Under the pieces are notes generated by a model. The model saw only the letters and a list, made by a program, of their open reading frames with translations, had not been told where the DNA came from and ran no database searches. The translations under genes were made by a program, and so were the position numbers. 64,000 nucleotides of DNA from Massospora cicadina (Eukaryota; Entomophthoromycota; Entomophthoromycetes; Entomophthorales; Entomophthoraceae). Location of the stretch: positions 1 to 64,000 of the forward strand of contig JAKSZP010018527.1 in NCBI GenBank assembly GCA_022478985.1, given 5' to 3'. Positions 1 to 10,660 of this stretch are shown here, piece after piece. Numbering within the stretch: position 1 is the first letter of the stretch; every line of letters begins with the position of its first letter.

Positions 1-900
1 AAACTGCTAGGTCGAGTTATCTTCATAATAGCGTTCACCTTGTCAGGAAAGGGAAAAATTCCTTCATGGGTGACCTTATGGCCAAGGAATTCAATATCAG
101 TCTGAAAGAAATGAGATTTTGTGGCCTTTAATTTCAACGCAGCAGAGCGTAGCTATCTGAATACTTACTTCAATTGGGCCAAGTGCTAGTCATATGTGTG
201 AAAAATACAGTTGCATCGTCCAGATAGACCAGCATGCACGACATCTTAAGGCCTCCCAACAGGCAGTCCATGGCCCGCTGTAAAGTGGTTAGGGCGTTAC
301 ACTCCCCCTGAATCATGCGAGTAGGTTCAAATAAGCCTTCACTTATGATAAGCGTGCATTTCTCTTGGTCATCCGGTGCAAGCTCTATTTTCTGGTACCT
401 GCTGACAAGATCTATTGTGTAGAAGAATTGGGATCCGGTGAGGAGGCGTAAGGAGTTGTCAATCCTAGGTAGTAGATAGCTATCATTCCAGGTAATGGCA
501 TTCAGACGTCATTAGTCCATTACTACATGATGCCCTCCGTCCTTCTTCTGCACAAGCAATAACGGCGAGGCCCAGGGGACTCTAGGATGGCTTTAGTAAC
601 CCAGAGTTTATTAATTGTTCAATTCTTTTTCAACCTGAGATTCCTCAACTTTAGAATTCCAATAGGAGCAGGCGCGAATTTAAGGGCATCGCCAATCAAC
701 ATTTGATGTTGAAACCCTTAATCATCCCAAATTCTCTGGCCCAGTGCAGAATATATCAGCATATTCTTTGAGTAGGGCATCAGCCTATAGTTGTTGTTTG
801 CAAGTAAGCGTGTCACCAATTTCTACCTCAACTCAACTATTGTAACATTTTTGTCCATTCCTATGTCTTGAAGATCTCCACATCCTTGGATGGACTCAAT
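1..900 (-). pseudogene. Gy-A reverse transcriptase (partial, broken)
   Basis: RNA-directed DNA polymerase of a Ty3/gypsy pol polyprotein. Read on the minus strand: a linker with LLKEYADIFCTGPENLG near 750, then the RT start WASPLLLVQKKDGG near 560, the finger/palm stretch IDLVSRYQKIELAPDDQEKC near 380, the catalytic YLDD at 215-226 (context CMLVYLDDATVFF) and the thumb stretch FQTDIEFLGHKVTHEG near 60-120. The YLDD is intact, but stops and frameshifts separate the blocks. The domain continues beyond position 1 of the window, so RNase H and integrase are not seen. Confidence 0.85.
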
Positions 901-1259
901 CTGGGTGACGGGCAATACCCATACATATGCGATGGGTTAGTTCCGAGTTATCTGATTTGATCAATCAGTAAAGTTGGCCATTAGGACAGTCAACGGACCT
1001 TGGTAATCGGATCCAGCACTTCAGAACAGGTAAATGGTTCATGGATGGCTGGATTACTTTCTCCTTAAATTTCCAATAAGTGGCCCTTATTATGGTAACT
1101 TGGAGACCATTCTCCACTAGGATCTGCAATTCGGGAGGTATGACTATGCGTCCAGGAGAATATACAGGCATTCCTTATATAGCCTCTGCACATGAAGGCA
1201 AAATTTTTGTCTTAGGTTCATTAACCTATTTTCTAGCCGTTCAATGGGGTTCAGTATTC

Positions 1260-1744
1260 AATCAAGCAATATCAGAGTTCTTCTCCCCTTTCTCTTTAAA
1301 AACGTCCTTCACAACCAGAGAAATGCAGTAACCTAAAATAAAAAAGTACAAATCCTTGTAGCTTTTTAGTATATCAAATTCAACTAGGAACTGGGTGCCA
1401 ATAAACAAGTCATAACCATCATTTTCCAACATGATGGCGGGAGCCATAACAACCATAGATCCAAATTGAAGGGGCAAGGAGGAGTAAGCTCTAGGGAGTA
1501 GGTACAATAAGGTCCTGCTGTTACATAGTCAAGGAAGTGATTTTGGTCCAGTGCGACCTTTATCTGCTTAACCAACTGAGAGGTAATGACATTGACAGGG
1601 GAGCCGGTGTCAATTATAGCTAAAATCTTCATCTTGTGAACAATGACCTCTAATAATGTAACTTCAGTGCTAAAGTGGAGAATTGAGTAAAGCAAGTTTC
1701 CTGGAGGGACCGGTCTGGAAAAGGCAGAGTAAGAGGAAGATAAG
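1260..1744 (-). pseudogene. Gy-A aspartic protease (retropepsin)
   Basis: Retroviral-type aspartic protease that would cut the Gag-Pol polyprotein. The active-site motif reads AIIDTGSPVNVI, with DTGS at 1600-1611 (minus). A frameshift near 1510 moves the second half, PLQFGSMVVMAPAIML followed by YDLFIGTQFL, into another frame. The upstream end stops at the Ch1 insertion; the matching gag portion resumes at 8809. The lead-in YSILHFSTEVTLLEV is the usual gag/protease linker type seen in the related elements here. Confidence 0.85.
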
Positions 1745-2598
1745 TGTCATGGGTAGATGACATAATAATGGGTACCAACCCCAAGGATAAGGCTGGGCGC
1801 CAGGAGGCCCAGAAGGTAGAGCTTCAGGCCCTCCCTGACCTCAGGCACACACTGGACCAACTCTGGGTACAAGCTAAAGATGCCCAGGTTGGTACTAGTG
1901 ATGTGCCAAACGCCCAGCCTTTTACATTAGCCCAGGCGTTAAAATAAACGTTTTACATAATAACGCAGATGGTTCAGTTTAGTTAGTCGAGGAATGGGGT
2001 TTTGAAACCCTTTACATCTATGAAATCACATGTTCAGGTAAAATTTAATTTTAAATCAATTACATGAGTGAAGTCAGTTTTGGCGTATTATACCCTTCTG
2101 GATTGTAGTGTATGCCTATTGGTGGGTCAGTGCTTGGGCCCACTTCAGCAAACCTCATATTTAACAGCATAGTTTAATTTTGTTTCCCATGACCAACAAT
2201 CCTTGTTGGTCAATTTCCCAAATAAAAATTTTCCCGTTTGTACCGTTTTTTATTAAATGCTAATTCAAACAATCCTGTGCTTGTACCCCTTTTAGGAGGC
2301 CTTGTGCTACCTCAACCACAACATTATATATGACATTAGGCTATCACCTAGTGCACTGTTGGTTCGCCCAGGTTCCCTCCAACCTGGGACGTTTCCCATT
2401 TCTCCCTTAGTGCACCGCGTCATTTTGGGTTGGGTTTTTACCTTGATAATCTCTAACTTTTGCTTGAGTTATTATTGCTCCAGCACCCTCTGCTGAGAAA
2501 TAATGACTTTTATTCTAATGGATAGTTCCCTGGCGTGGGGCCTGTGCACTGAGCACTACCATACTGAGAACGGGAGAGTTTTAAACACTCTCCTTACA
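1745..2598 (+). repeat. Ch1 5' LTR
   Basis: An 854-bp long terminal repeat, beginning TGTCAT and ending TTACA, with the TGT...ACA inverted ends typical of LTRs. It is repeated at 7961-8803 and, in a related form, as the Ch3 LTRs (34026 and 38443). The putative transcript start and hairpin lie at 2191-2215. Its first 200 bases contain an open frame without an ATG (SWVDDII..., KDKAGRQEAQKV) that is also seen in Ch3. Confidence 0.93.
2191..2215 (+). promoter_or_regulatory. Ch1 LTR hairpin and probable transcript 5' end (self-primer donor)
   Basis: An inverted repeat with 8-bp arms, GACCAACA (2191-2198) and TGTTGGTC (2204-2211). The second arm begins the 11-mer GTTGGTCAATT (2205-2215), which is the exact reverse complement of the site right after the LTR (2601-2611). 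In Tf1 and sushi elements the first 11 nt of the mRNA fold back to prime reverse transcription. By analogy position 2205 is the likely transcription start. The same hairpin occurs in the 3' LTR near 8398-8420 and, with one change, in the Ch3 3' LTR near 38890. Confidence 0.65.
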
Positions 2599-2600
2599 TT

Positions 2601-2611
2601 AATTGACCAAC
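2601..2611 (+). other. Ch1 primer-binding site, Tf1/sushi self-priming type
   Basis: AATTGACCAAC lies 2 bases after the 5' LTR end, where a primer-binding site must be. It does not begin with TGG, so it does not fit the CCA end of a tRNA. It is exactly complementary over 11 nt to GTTGGTCAATT within the LTR (2205-2215). Eleven nt is the length used by Tf1 of fission yeast. Ch2 has a similar sequence, AAATGACCAAC, at 20911-20921. Confidence 0.75.
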
Positions 2612-3400
2612 CACTCAAATCTAATTGCACAAACTTTTTCCGTGTGGAAACTTCTCTGAAGTAGAAACAGAGGGTTACAGCTGTGGGCTTCAGCTGTCAT
2701 TAGCTGCACCACTGTTCACTCTTTTTCCCAAAGGTTTTGCAACTCAGCGTTATTATGGTTGCCTCCAACTGGAAAGTATCCACCCTTTGTACTTGTACCT
2801 GGAGGATAAGGACGCTTCAAGGTCTGAAAGTCATGATTTCCCTAACTTTCTGCCAATCTATCAAATGTATATTAAAGAAACAAGTTTTCCTTTGACAGCG
2901 CGTTCAGACAATGCTGGCAGAATTGACACAGATGGGCCTTGGGGTATTGGCCTTGGATAACTTTAGGCCTTCCATTGCCATTGGGGGAATAGAGTCGTTT
3001 GCGTCTAAAACGCGTTTTATGACGAAAATCTTATCCAAAACTCTGAGCAGTTTATTAGCTCTTATGGCCTGGATGAGAGCCCTATTACAGTATATAAAAT
3101 AACCCCTGAGAACCCTCGTTCGACCCCTACCATGATCTGTGGCACTCAGGAAGTGGAGAAAGAATTTCGTATAAGTATGATAAAGTATATGCACCTGCAG
3201 AAGGCATGGTGGGGTATGTGGCCTCAGTAGTAAGAGTGGCCAACTATCCCTCCCCCTTCTATGATTCCAAAACACACCTTTTTGATGTGCTAATGCCAGA
3301 GGATAGATTTGTTGGTGATGTATGGCGTTGTCTGCTATTAATCAAGACCATTCAGGATTTTTTCTACTGTCTGCTACCCTTTCATCCCCTTTAAGGAAAT
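2612..3400 (+). pseudogene. Ch1 region between LTR and protease; no recognisable gag
   Basis: About 790 bp separate the primer site from the protease. A frame from about 2900 (MGLGVLALDN) is homologous to the Ch3 stretch ALALGLGMMALDNDAH (about 34510). Both continue into a shared proline-containing block (PENPR in Ch3). I see no major homology region, no CCHC knuckle and no capsid-like block. The coding capacity is at most about 260 residues. It may be a reduced gag or an N-terminal extension of Pol. Function unknown. Confidence 0.5.
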
Positions 3401-3920
3401 TCAGCACCACTGAACTGGTGGATACTGGTGCCTCTAATAACTTTATGGGCCAATGACTAGCCGACTACCTGGAGCTGAGTTACTTGCCAGGTGGTGTGGT
3501 TAAGGGAAGGGCGTCCCAAGGTATTTCACTCTAAATATTAGGGGAATAGTGGACTATCAGGTTGGCAAGTACCACTTGTCCAATCACTTCCAGGCTATCA
3601 AAAATCTCTTGTTTCTTATCATTTTGGGATTGAAGTGGTGGCGGAAGTTTTACATTAAAACCAAATTTAAAGAGAATATCCTATCCCTTAGATTAAAGAA
3701 TGATCGCAACTTAGTTCTTCCTTTGTCTGAGGCTAACGCTCAGGGCGAATTTCCCCACTGGCCCCACCTTCACCCTTATAGCCTTGTCCCTTTTCTGAAG
3801 CCCTCAGTGGAAGTTCCTATACCTTCTTTCTGGAGGGTTTGGAATTCTCTTTTGATGCAGCATCCACTAATGCACTTCCTGAGCACTCTGAGTTTGATTG
3901 TGACTTCAAGATCATTGTAA
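3400..3920 (+). pseudogene. Ch1 aspartic protease and protease/RT linker
   Basis: The retropepsin active site reads LVDTGASNNFMG with DTGA at 3421-3432, intact. An in-frame stop follows shortly (TAG in the stretch ending at 3460). The rest of the domain, HLSNHFQAIKNLLFLIILGL followed by KWWRKF, runs in a second frame from 3549. It matches the Ch3 counterpart HVGSYLLSDQFQAISNLLFP almost residue for residue, which confirms the reading. The linker contains LPLSEANAQGEFPHWP. Confidence 0.85.
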
Positions 3921-3949
3921 TCTGGTGCATATATCATCTCCCATTTACC

Positions 3950-4800
3950 CATTGACTGTCAGGGAGGAAGAGGCGTTGGATGTGTGGGTAAATTAATAGT
4001 TAACCAAAGGGGCGATTTTTCAGCGTACCTTCCCTGTATGCTCTCCGCTTCTCTTTGTTGAGAAGTCTGATGGTACCTCTGCGCCCATGTGTGGACTATG
4101 GGAACCTCAATAACGTTTATTGTACCAGACCTCCATCCCATTCCTTTGGATTCACAGATTGCGCGCTATGTGGAAAAGATGAAGGTCTTTTCTAAGCTGT
4201 ATTGCCTCAATGTGTTCAATCAGATCCGGATAAAAAGGGACAAGAGTGGTTAACCGCCTTCCATACCAGAAAAGGGATTTCCAGTTTTGGGTCATGCCCT
4301 TTGGGCTTAAGAATGCCCCTGCTATCTTTCAACGCCGCATTGATGCAGCGTTGGTATACTTGTCAGGGGTATGCGCGGTTGCCTACATAGATGACATTCT
4401 GGTGTTTAATCTGATCAGGAGTCCCAAGCAGTACACCTTCGGCTTTTGGTGGAGCGGTTAAAGGCAGCCAGCCTTATGTTGAAGATAAGAAAGTGTGAAT
4501 TCTTCAAGTTCCAGGTCACCTTTCTGAGCAACGTCGTGTTTGACCAAGGACACATGATAACTCCAGACAAGGAGAGGGCGATTCATGAGTGGCCTACCCC
4601 TACTTCAGTAAAAGAATTGAGGATTTTTTTGGGGACGTATATGTTCCTCAAGAAGTTCACACCAAACCTTTCTGAGGTGGCAGCGCCCTTGTATAGGGTT
4701 AGTGGTGCAAAAGTGCTTCAGTGGTCCCCCATTTTGGAGAATGCTTTCCAAGCAGTGAATTGCACTCTGTTGTCCACGTCCATCCTTCACCATGTCGAAT
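3950..4800 (+). pseudogene. Ch1 reverse transcriptase
   Basis: RNA-dependent DNA polymerase. It starts with LTVREEEAL and KGAIFQRTFPVCSPLLFVEK near 3955-4070. The central block FQFWVMPFGLKNAPAIFQRR is at about 4280-4340, and the catalytic YIDD lies at 4384-4395 (context CAVAYIDDILVF). The thumb, MLKIRKCEFFKFQVTFL and ITPDKERAIHEWPTP, is at 4480-4620. Frameshifts occur near 4080, 4150-4240 and 4440. The catalytic aspartates survive but the frame is not continuous. Confidence 0.9.
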
Positions 4801-5246
4801 CTTCCTAAGAGCTCATTGTGTCCTTAGATGCTTCCAACTTCGCCATTGCGGCTGCCTTGTTAAAAGTAGGTGAAGATGGGATAGAGCATCCAGTGGAAAT
4901 TTTTTAAGAAAATGTCTCTGCCTGAGTTAAATACGCTGTTTACGACAAGGATTTACTATCAGTGGTGGAAACGCTGACATATTGGCGTCACCACTTGCAT
5001 GGCTCTACCAAACCATTCCACATACGTACAGATCACCGCGCCTTGCTGTACTACCGCGCTCCTCATGTCCTAACCCCACAGCAGACAAGTTGGCATGAGT
5101 CCCTTGCCCAATTTTCCTTTTCTTACATATTCACCAAGAGCAAGGATAATGGTTTGGCAGATGCTTTAAACTTCAACCCCGCTTTAGCTCCTGATTTAAA
5201 GGAGGTAGAGGTCCATAACACACAGGTTATGATTCCTCCAAAATAA
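4801..5246 (+). pseudogene. Ch1 RNase H
   Basis: Ribonuclease H domain following RT. IVSLDASNFAIAAALL (4817-4864) holds the first acidic residue. A frameshift near 4900 breaks the 'HPVGYFSRKMS' block that is intact in Ch3. The C-terminal part, IRTDHRALLYYRAPHVL and KDNGLADAL, is readable at 5020-5170. Compared with Ch3 (36370-36849) it has extra stops. Confidence 0.85.
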
Positions 5247-5289
5247 ATTTATGTCTCAACTTCCCTCTCCCCCGGCCAACAGTCCAGCA

Positions 5290-5588
5290 CTTGAACCTCT
5301 AGAAATGCGGAGGAATATGGTATGTTCAGAAAGGTGGTCTTTTCTCAGCCGCTATCTGCTGAATATACTATGGTACTCACTAAGAGTACTTTGTGTCAAG
5401 AGGACCTATCCAGGGGTTATAACATAAAAGATGAGATGGTGTGGTTTCAGGGGCGCCTTTGGGTACCTGCTGGACCACTGCGCCTGGAAATCATCCAGGA
5501 CCATCATGTTGGAATCACCATTGGTCATCTGGGAAAGCAAAGACCTTGGAGTTGATATGCGCACGTACAATTGGAAGGACTTACCTGC
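5290..5588 (+). pseudogene. Ch1 integrase, N-terminal part before the solo LTR
   Basis: Matches the Ch3 integrase entry region: FSQPLSAEYTMVLTKS, DEMVWFQGRLWVPAGPLRLE and the first zinc histidines in DHHVGITIGHLGK (about 5495-5535). The reading stops at CCTGC, where a Gy-E-type LTR is inserted. The sequence resumes at 6702 with the counterpart of Ch3 position about 37185. Confidence 0.85.
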
Positions 5589-6701
5589 TGTTGGGATTTT
5601 TTCCCATATTCCCAGTCTGGTAGATTACCTAGTATCGCTAGGTGAAAATTCCCTAAGGTGAATTGAATCAGAAATTGGTTGGCTCAAGTTTTGTAGTAAC
5701 TACGTTTGGGGGATTTTGGGATATTAGCCTGGTCATATCCATCTGGGATCAATCTAGACGAATACTTAAAATCTCATTGGGCGGAGTTGCTGACGAAATA
5801 GGGGCATCTGATAGTGATTAACTATCAGGTGTACTGATTGGGATTGGTCAGGTTTCATCACTGACTGATTGGGAATGAATAGCAAGTTGCAAGGCGAGTG
5901 ATGCCGCCTGCAACTAGTGAATTGATCCGTTGGTGAGTGACCTGCCATAATGGGTAAAAAGTCCCATTACCTAAGCAGGTTGCTATCCAAATATGGTTGG
6001 TTCACTTGGATCGAGAGGAAAATGTTAGGGACATGTTTTCTGACTCTTTCCATTTTGAGGTCTCAAAGATGTCCAACAACGGAATCCTAGCCAGGATGGG
6101 GAAGACATTGCTGCTGAGACGAGGGTTGGTGATTCAATGGCAATGGCTGCCATTTCATCGAAGAGTGTCAACTGAGGGTTGGACAGCTGTATTCCCCACT
6201 ATACATTCCATAGGATTTACTAGAATAAAAAACCAGTGTTTACAGTAGTATCCATTCAGTATATAGTTGTCTATCATCAGCTTCTATTGTGCCGTTCTGT
6301 CTCAAGGATATTATTGCAGAGGGCGATAATTGGAAGACTCTCAGAGAGAAGAGTAAAGATCTGAGCGGGGATCTAGAGAACAAGGAGACACAATAAGGGA
6401 TAGCTGCCAACTGTGTGTCGGGTCAAAAGAGACTGTCACTGGGGTATCAGCGAAGATAAGGTGGACAAGAGCAAGGGAACGAATCCTAAGAGTACAACAT
6501 CATGAGTATTTAATTGGGAATACTGGCCAAGTGTTAAGTCTGAAATGTAATTCATACTCAACTATGGATAATAGTCTACATACTAAAAACAATTAATAAT
6601 TCATTCTATACAACGTGACAAAGTGCACGAGGAAATCAAAACTGTGCAAAAAAGGGTACTGGGTTGCTTGCTGATATGAACCATCAAAGTAAATTTTTAC
6701 A
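5589..6701 (+). repeat. Solo LTR of the Gy-E family inside Ch1 integrase
   Basis: 1113 bp beginning TGTTGGGA and ending TTTTACA, homologous along its whole length to the Gy-E LTRs (33576-40016 with Ch3 removed, and 45798-46915). No internal region is present, so it is the product of LTR-LTR recombination. Flanks are CCTGC (5584-5588) and CCTTC (6702-6706). The uninterrupted Ch3 copy has CCTGT at this point, so each side carries mutations of one 5-bp duplication. It dates Gy-E family activity to after Ch1 inserted. Confidence 0.92.
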
Positions 6702-7420
6702 CCTTCTCAGGTGGGCCATATTGTAAGAAGTTTTTAAACTGCAACCAAATAAAGCCAAAATCGTCAACCTTTAGCAGGGTTTTTGGTACCAGTCCAGAAA
6801 GCTGAAGGGCCCTGGACTTCCCTATTGGTAAATCATTGTGGAACTATCTGTCTCTGATGGGTACAATGCCATCATGGAGGTGGTGGACCGTTTTACAAAG
6901 TTCGCCCACTTCATACCTTGCATAATGACAATAACCGCGTCTGAGATGGCTAGGCTCTTCGTCACGCATGTGTTTGCGTTCCATGGTGTCCCAAAGAGAT
7001 TATCAGTGACTGGGGACCCCAATTTACCTCCATCTTTTGGGAAGAGTTGTGTAAGGCTCTTCAGATTCGCCCTTGCCATTTGACTGCCTATCACCCTCAA
7101 TCAGATGATCAGACTGAATGAGTGAACCAGTTCTTGAAGCAGTTCCTGCGGTGTTACACCGCCGCGGATCATTCAGATTGGGCTTCTCACCTTCCTATGG
7201 CCCAATTTAGTTACAACAACACGTTGCATTCTTCTATTATTTGTTCCCCTTTTTCGCCAGCCATAGCTTTAACCCCGCCTTTAGCATGGAGCCCAGCTGT
7301 GGGTCTAAGGTTGAAGCGGTGGTAAACTTTGCCAAGAAAATCAAGAAGGTCCATCAGGGGGTTTCCAGAAGCTTGGAGGCGGCAATGCAAATGTATAAGG
7401 AGAATGATGATGGGAAGCGA
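6702..7420 (+). pseudogene. Ch1 integrase core (DDE)
   Basis: The catalytic core resumes after the solo LTR. The block [14 protein letters not shown] lies at about 6880-6925, MARLFVTHVFAFHGVPKRL at about 6945-7000, then the second-Asp block DWGPQF near 7010. LTAYHPQSD follows with a frameshift and the C-terminal NQFLKQFLRCYTAADHSDW at about 7120-7180. The stretch matches Ch3 37310-37750. Several stops, for example TGA at 7118, make it inactive. Confidence 0.85.
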
Positions 7421-7938
7421 TGAGTGGGTCCTGCGTACAAGAAAGGGGATCTTGTAATGCTTGATGCTTGTAACATCTTTATCAATCAGCCATGCAAGAA
7501 TCTGGGACCAAAGAGATTGGCCCCTACCGCGTTGTTAGAAAGGTGGTCCATGCCTCATACCAGCTAGATCTTCCCCCTTCATTTTTTAATCTTCTCTGTG
7601 TTTCATGAGAGCAAACTGATGTTGTTTGAGGGCCCCCAACAGAGACTCCTGAGGCCTATCTCGTGGATGGGGCTCCAGAGTGGGAGGTGGAAGAAATAGT
7701 TGCCTCAAGTGGCGTTAAAAGAAGACTAGAGTACCTGGTATCCTGGAAGGGCTTTGATGAAGCAGAGAACAGTTGGGTCCCTGCACGCAACTGTGTGCAT
7801 GTCCAAGATCTGATTAAGGCTTTCCACAAGCGTTTCCCTAGGCTGCTAGATCTCAAACCAAACCGACAATTGCCACCATGCAGTTGGCTCCTGCCCACAA
7901 GAACTTTTCCCTTGTGCAAGCCCCTGGAGGGGGGTTGA
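7421..7938 (+). pseudogene. Ch1 integrase C-terminus with chromodomain
   Basis: The integrase tail (VGPAYKKGDLVMLDACN) is followed by a chromodomain at about 7670-7840: PEWEVEEIVASSGVKRRLEY, LVSWKGFDEAENSWVPARNC. Chromodomains at the integrase end steer chromoviruses to heterochromatin by binding methylated histone H3. The aromatic and WKGF positions of the fold are present. The frame stops at 7936, just before the polypurine tract. Confidence 0.88.
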
Positions 7939-7945
7939 GCTCCGT

Positions 7946-7960
7946 AGAAGGAGAGGGTAT
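7946..7960 (+). other. Ch1 polypurine tract
   Basis: AGAAGGAGAGGGTAT directly abuts the 3' LTR at 7961 and is the expected primer for plus-strand synthesis. Ch3 has the equivalent AAGAAGGAGGAGAGGGTAA at 38424-38442. Confidence 0.8.
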
Positions 7961-8803
7961 TGTCATGAGTAGATGACATCATAGTGGGGGCAAACCCCAA
8001 GGATAAGGCTGGGCGCCAGGAGGCACAGAAGTGAACTTCAGGCCCTCCCTAACCTCAGGCACACGCTGGACCTATGCTGGGTACAAGCTAAATATGCCCA
8101 GGTTGGTACTTTTGAGGTGCAAAATGCCCAGCCCCTTATGTCAGATCAGGCATTAAAAATCATGGCTTACATAATGAATGAAGATGGTTTGATTATTTGA
8201 GGAATGAGGTTTTAAAACCCATTTCATTTATGTATCACATGTTTGGGTCAAATCCAACTTCAATTGATTACTCGAGTGAAGTCAGTTTTGGTATATTTGA
8301 CCAATCTAGATGGTAGTGTATGCCTATTGGTGGGTCAGTGCTTGGGGTACTTCAGTGAACTCCGTATTTCCCCAGCATAGTTTAATTTTTTTTCCATGAC
8401 CAACACTCCTTGTTGGTCAATTTCCCAAATAAAATTTCCCCATTTTTACCATTTTTTATTAAATGCTACTCTGAACAATCCTGTGCTTGGACCCCTTCAA
8501 GGAGATCTCGCACTACCTTAACCTCAACGTTTTATATGCCATTAGGCTATCACCTAGTGCACCGTTGGTACGCCAAGGCTCCCTCCAACCTGGGACGTTT
8601 CCCATTTTTTCCTTAGTGCACCACATCATTTTGGGTTTGGCTTTTACCTTGATAATTGCTTGCTTTTTCTTGAGTTATTATTACTCCAGTACTCTCTGCT
8701 GTGCAATATGACTTTTATTCTAATGGCTAGGTTCCTGGAGTGGGGCCTGTGCACCGAGCATTACCACGTGGGGAAAAGGAGAGTTATAGACACTCTCCTT
8801 ACA
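7961..8803 (+). repeat. Ch1 3' LTR
   Basis: 843 bp, TGTCAT...TTACA, homologous to 1745-2598 throughout. It is followed by ATAAG (8804-8808), the second copy of the target duplication. The hairpin and GTTGGTCAATT are also present here, as expected if they mark the R region. Confidence 0.93.
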
Positions 8804-8808
8804 ATAAG

Positions 8809-10660
8809 TCTTTATTCAGAACCATAGAATCTGGGACATCCAATTTTTCAAACTTTACCAGAACATAACACTCTGCGCACAAGTGAGATGAGGTTGAGGT
8901 TGAGGCGTTGTGTCTCAGCAGAGAGTACCTCGCACCCTAAGCTGACTTTGCTATTCCAGATTCATCAGCTTGCTTTTTCCAACAGGAACTTTCTTTGTGA
9001 CAAAGGTTCTGCAATATGAGCATGGGTCACAACATGGTTTTAAACTCTGAAAGTAGCCAACAGCATGGACATTGGGCTGATTACCCTTATTTGGAGCTTG
9101 GCGTACTTCAGGCTTGGACATTCCATTTTAGTCTCCTTAATGGTGAGTATGGATTTACACTTTTTTGGCATTCTGGAAATAGAGTACCAGGTTGGTAATG
9201 TGTTGGAAAGCGGATAGAACAGCCGAGATGTTATCATCCAAGGTAACTAGTACAGGAAGCTAACGCCTGTGTTTCATGATAGAAGCGCTCCTCAAATTCA
9301 ATATGAATCTCCCTTCATATTAGACGGATACGCATGAAAGCCTGCTTACAGCTAGAGTGGGTTAGGTTACTGCCAAATTTTTTGATAAGGGCCTCCTTAA
9401 TGGCTTCCAACGTGGTGCATGTCTTGATATAAAGCACCGTAATTTCTAGTGCATTACCATCCAGACAGGTTTGCATATGCCAGCATTTTTGTTGGTTGGT
9501 AGCTGGCTCCAATGCACCCTCATATACAAAGAAGTACGACTGTCTGTCTCAGCCCCAGGGACGTACTTCTCCTTAAAGTTAGGTTTGAAATACCCAAAGG
9601 GTTCAGAGTGGACATTAATGGCAGGAGAGAGCGAGCACTTAGAGTTGGCGGGCTCCATGGTGCCTTGCAGCATGCGGGATAGTCCTATCAAACTTATGGC
9701 GGATCTTATCCATGTCGTCCTGAATGATGGCATAGCATTCATTGACGTGCTTAAGGGGGCCTTAAAGTCCAAAAGTTGCCATAGACTCTTGATCTCTTCG
9801 TTTTGTTGGGCCAATTGTTCAGAGAAAGCATCCTGTTTATCTTCAATTGTTTAAGTCAGGTAATCATCCAATCAATATGGTGATTTTCTTGGTTTTGGGA
9901 GGCGGTCATATTGGCGCAGGTACCAGTAATCTTTGCACAGTGGTTATATAAGGAGAGGAAGGTGAATTTAGCATCTAGATGTTCACTTAGGATAGAAATC
10001 TCAGCTCCTTGGGCCACCAGTAACAATTTTCATTTGAGAGCTTTAACTAAGGCTTCATGGTCATCATTGAAAAAGGATCCAGCAAGTAAGGAGGAGTAAA
10101 GGACCTCATGGACCTCCAGGCCAAGGGAGTCCCTGCTCTCCTTCTAGTCCCACTAGGTTCTGCTCCACTGAGGGTCTCATGTTTCACCGCAGATTTTGGA
10201 ATTGACATCATTGCAAGTTGTTAACTCAGATTCTGGATAAAGTGAACGAATTGTTAAGTCTAGAATCAGTAACTTGGCGATTTTCAGAAATTCAGTTGTG
10301 GAGGGTGAATAAGAGACTTTCCACTCTTTGGTCCATGCCGGTGGTTAATTGGACCATCCGCTGGGCGAGTTCATTCTGCAAGTATTGAATGACTCCAGTG
10401 TCAATTTTCACAAGGTGGCGTTGGATGTCATTAATCTCCTAATAGTTACTTAAAATGGCCTCCCAATTGTCTTGACCTCAAATAAGAGGTAGCATTATAT
10501 AACTCAAAGGAGCTGGGATTAAATCTGGTGGGTTAATCCTAACTGTCGCTTCATCTTCATATGGTAGAGTGTGAGCAACTGAATGTGTTGGTGCAAGGCA
10601 GGATGCACAAATCATTGGAGGTATAAATCTGTACAGTTTGCTCATATATCACCACCAAAA
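8809..10660 (-). pseudogene. Gy-A gag (capsid polyprotein), broken
   Basis: Structural Gag of the element interrupted by Ch1. On the minus strand it opens near 10650 (MSKLYRFIPPM), passes a glutamine-rich, probably coiled-coil stretch (LQNELAQRMVQLTTGMDQRV, about 10400) and QDAFSEQLAQQNEEIKSL near 9820. A capsid-like block follows: ALEITVLYIKTCTTLEAIKEA and KKFGSNLTHSSCKQAFMRI, about 9460-9310, which resembles the gag middle of Gy-E (AIMKEFGSLT, QEFMGIQF). Frameshifts occur near 9450 and 9310. A CCHC knuckle should follow around 9100-8810 but I cannot identify one with all four ligands. Plus-strand frames across this stretch are antisense shadows. Confidence 0.65.

Larger units (their letters stand above)
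1745..8803 (+). mobile_element. Ch1: chromodomain Ty3/gypsy element with both LTRs and target duplication
   Basis: A complete insertion of 7059 bp bounded by LTRs that begin TGTCAT and end CTTACA. The 5 bases before it (1740-1744) and after it (8804-8808) are both ATAAG, a perfect 5-bp target-site duplication. Order inside: 5' LTR, 11-nt self-primer site, short pre-protease region, protease, RT, RNase H, integrase, chromodomain, polypurine tract, 3' LTR. The two LTRs differ at roughly one base in eight by eye, so this is an old insertion. Its integrase is interrupted by a solo LTR (5589-6701). Without that the element is about 5.9 kb. It inserted between gag and protease of Gy-A in the opposite orientation. 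Confidence 0.93.
1..10660 (-). mobile_element. Gy-A: Ty3/gypsy element, minus strand, split by Ch1, runs off left end
   Basis: Gag, protease and RT fragments lie on the minus strand in the order expected of one Ty3/gypsy element: gag from about 10660 down to 8809, then protease from 1744 to about 1260, then RT from about 900 to the window edge. The gap 1745-8808 is exactly the Ch1 insertion plus one copy of its 5-bp target duplication, so the two halves belong to one element. RNase H, integrase and 3' LTR would lie to the left of the window. The 5' LTR was not located; it may lie in the unassigned stretch 10661-11525. Multiple stops and frameshifts in every domain show that it is dead. Confidence 0.8.

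Noticed and set aside
9471..9854. 127-codon plus-strand frame
   Set aside because: Exact antisense of the Gy-A gag coding block, which has the better protein-like match.
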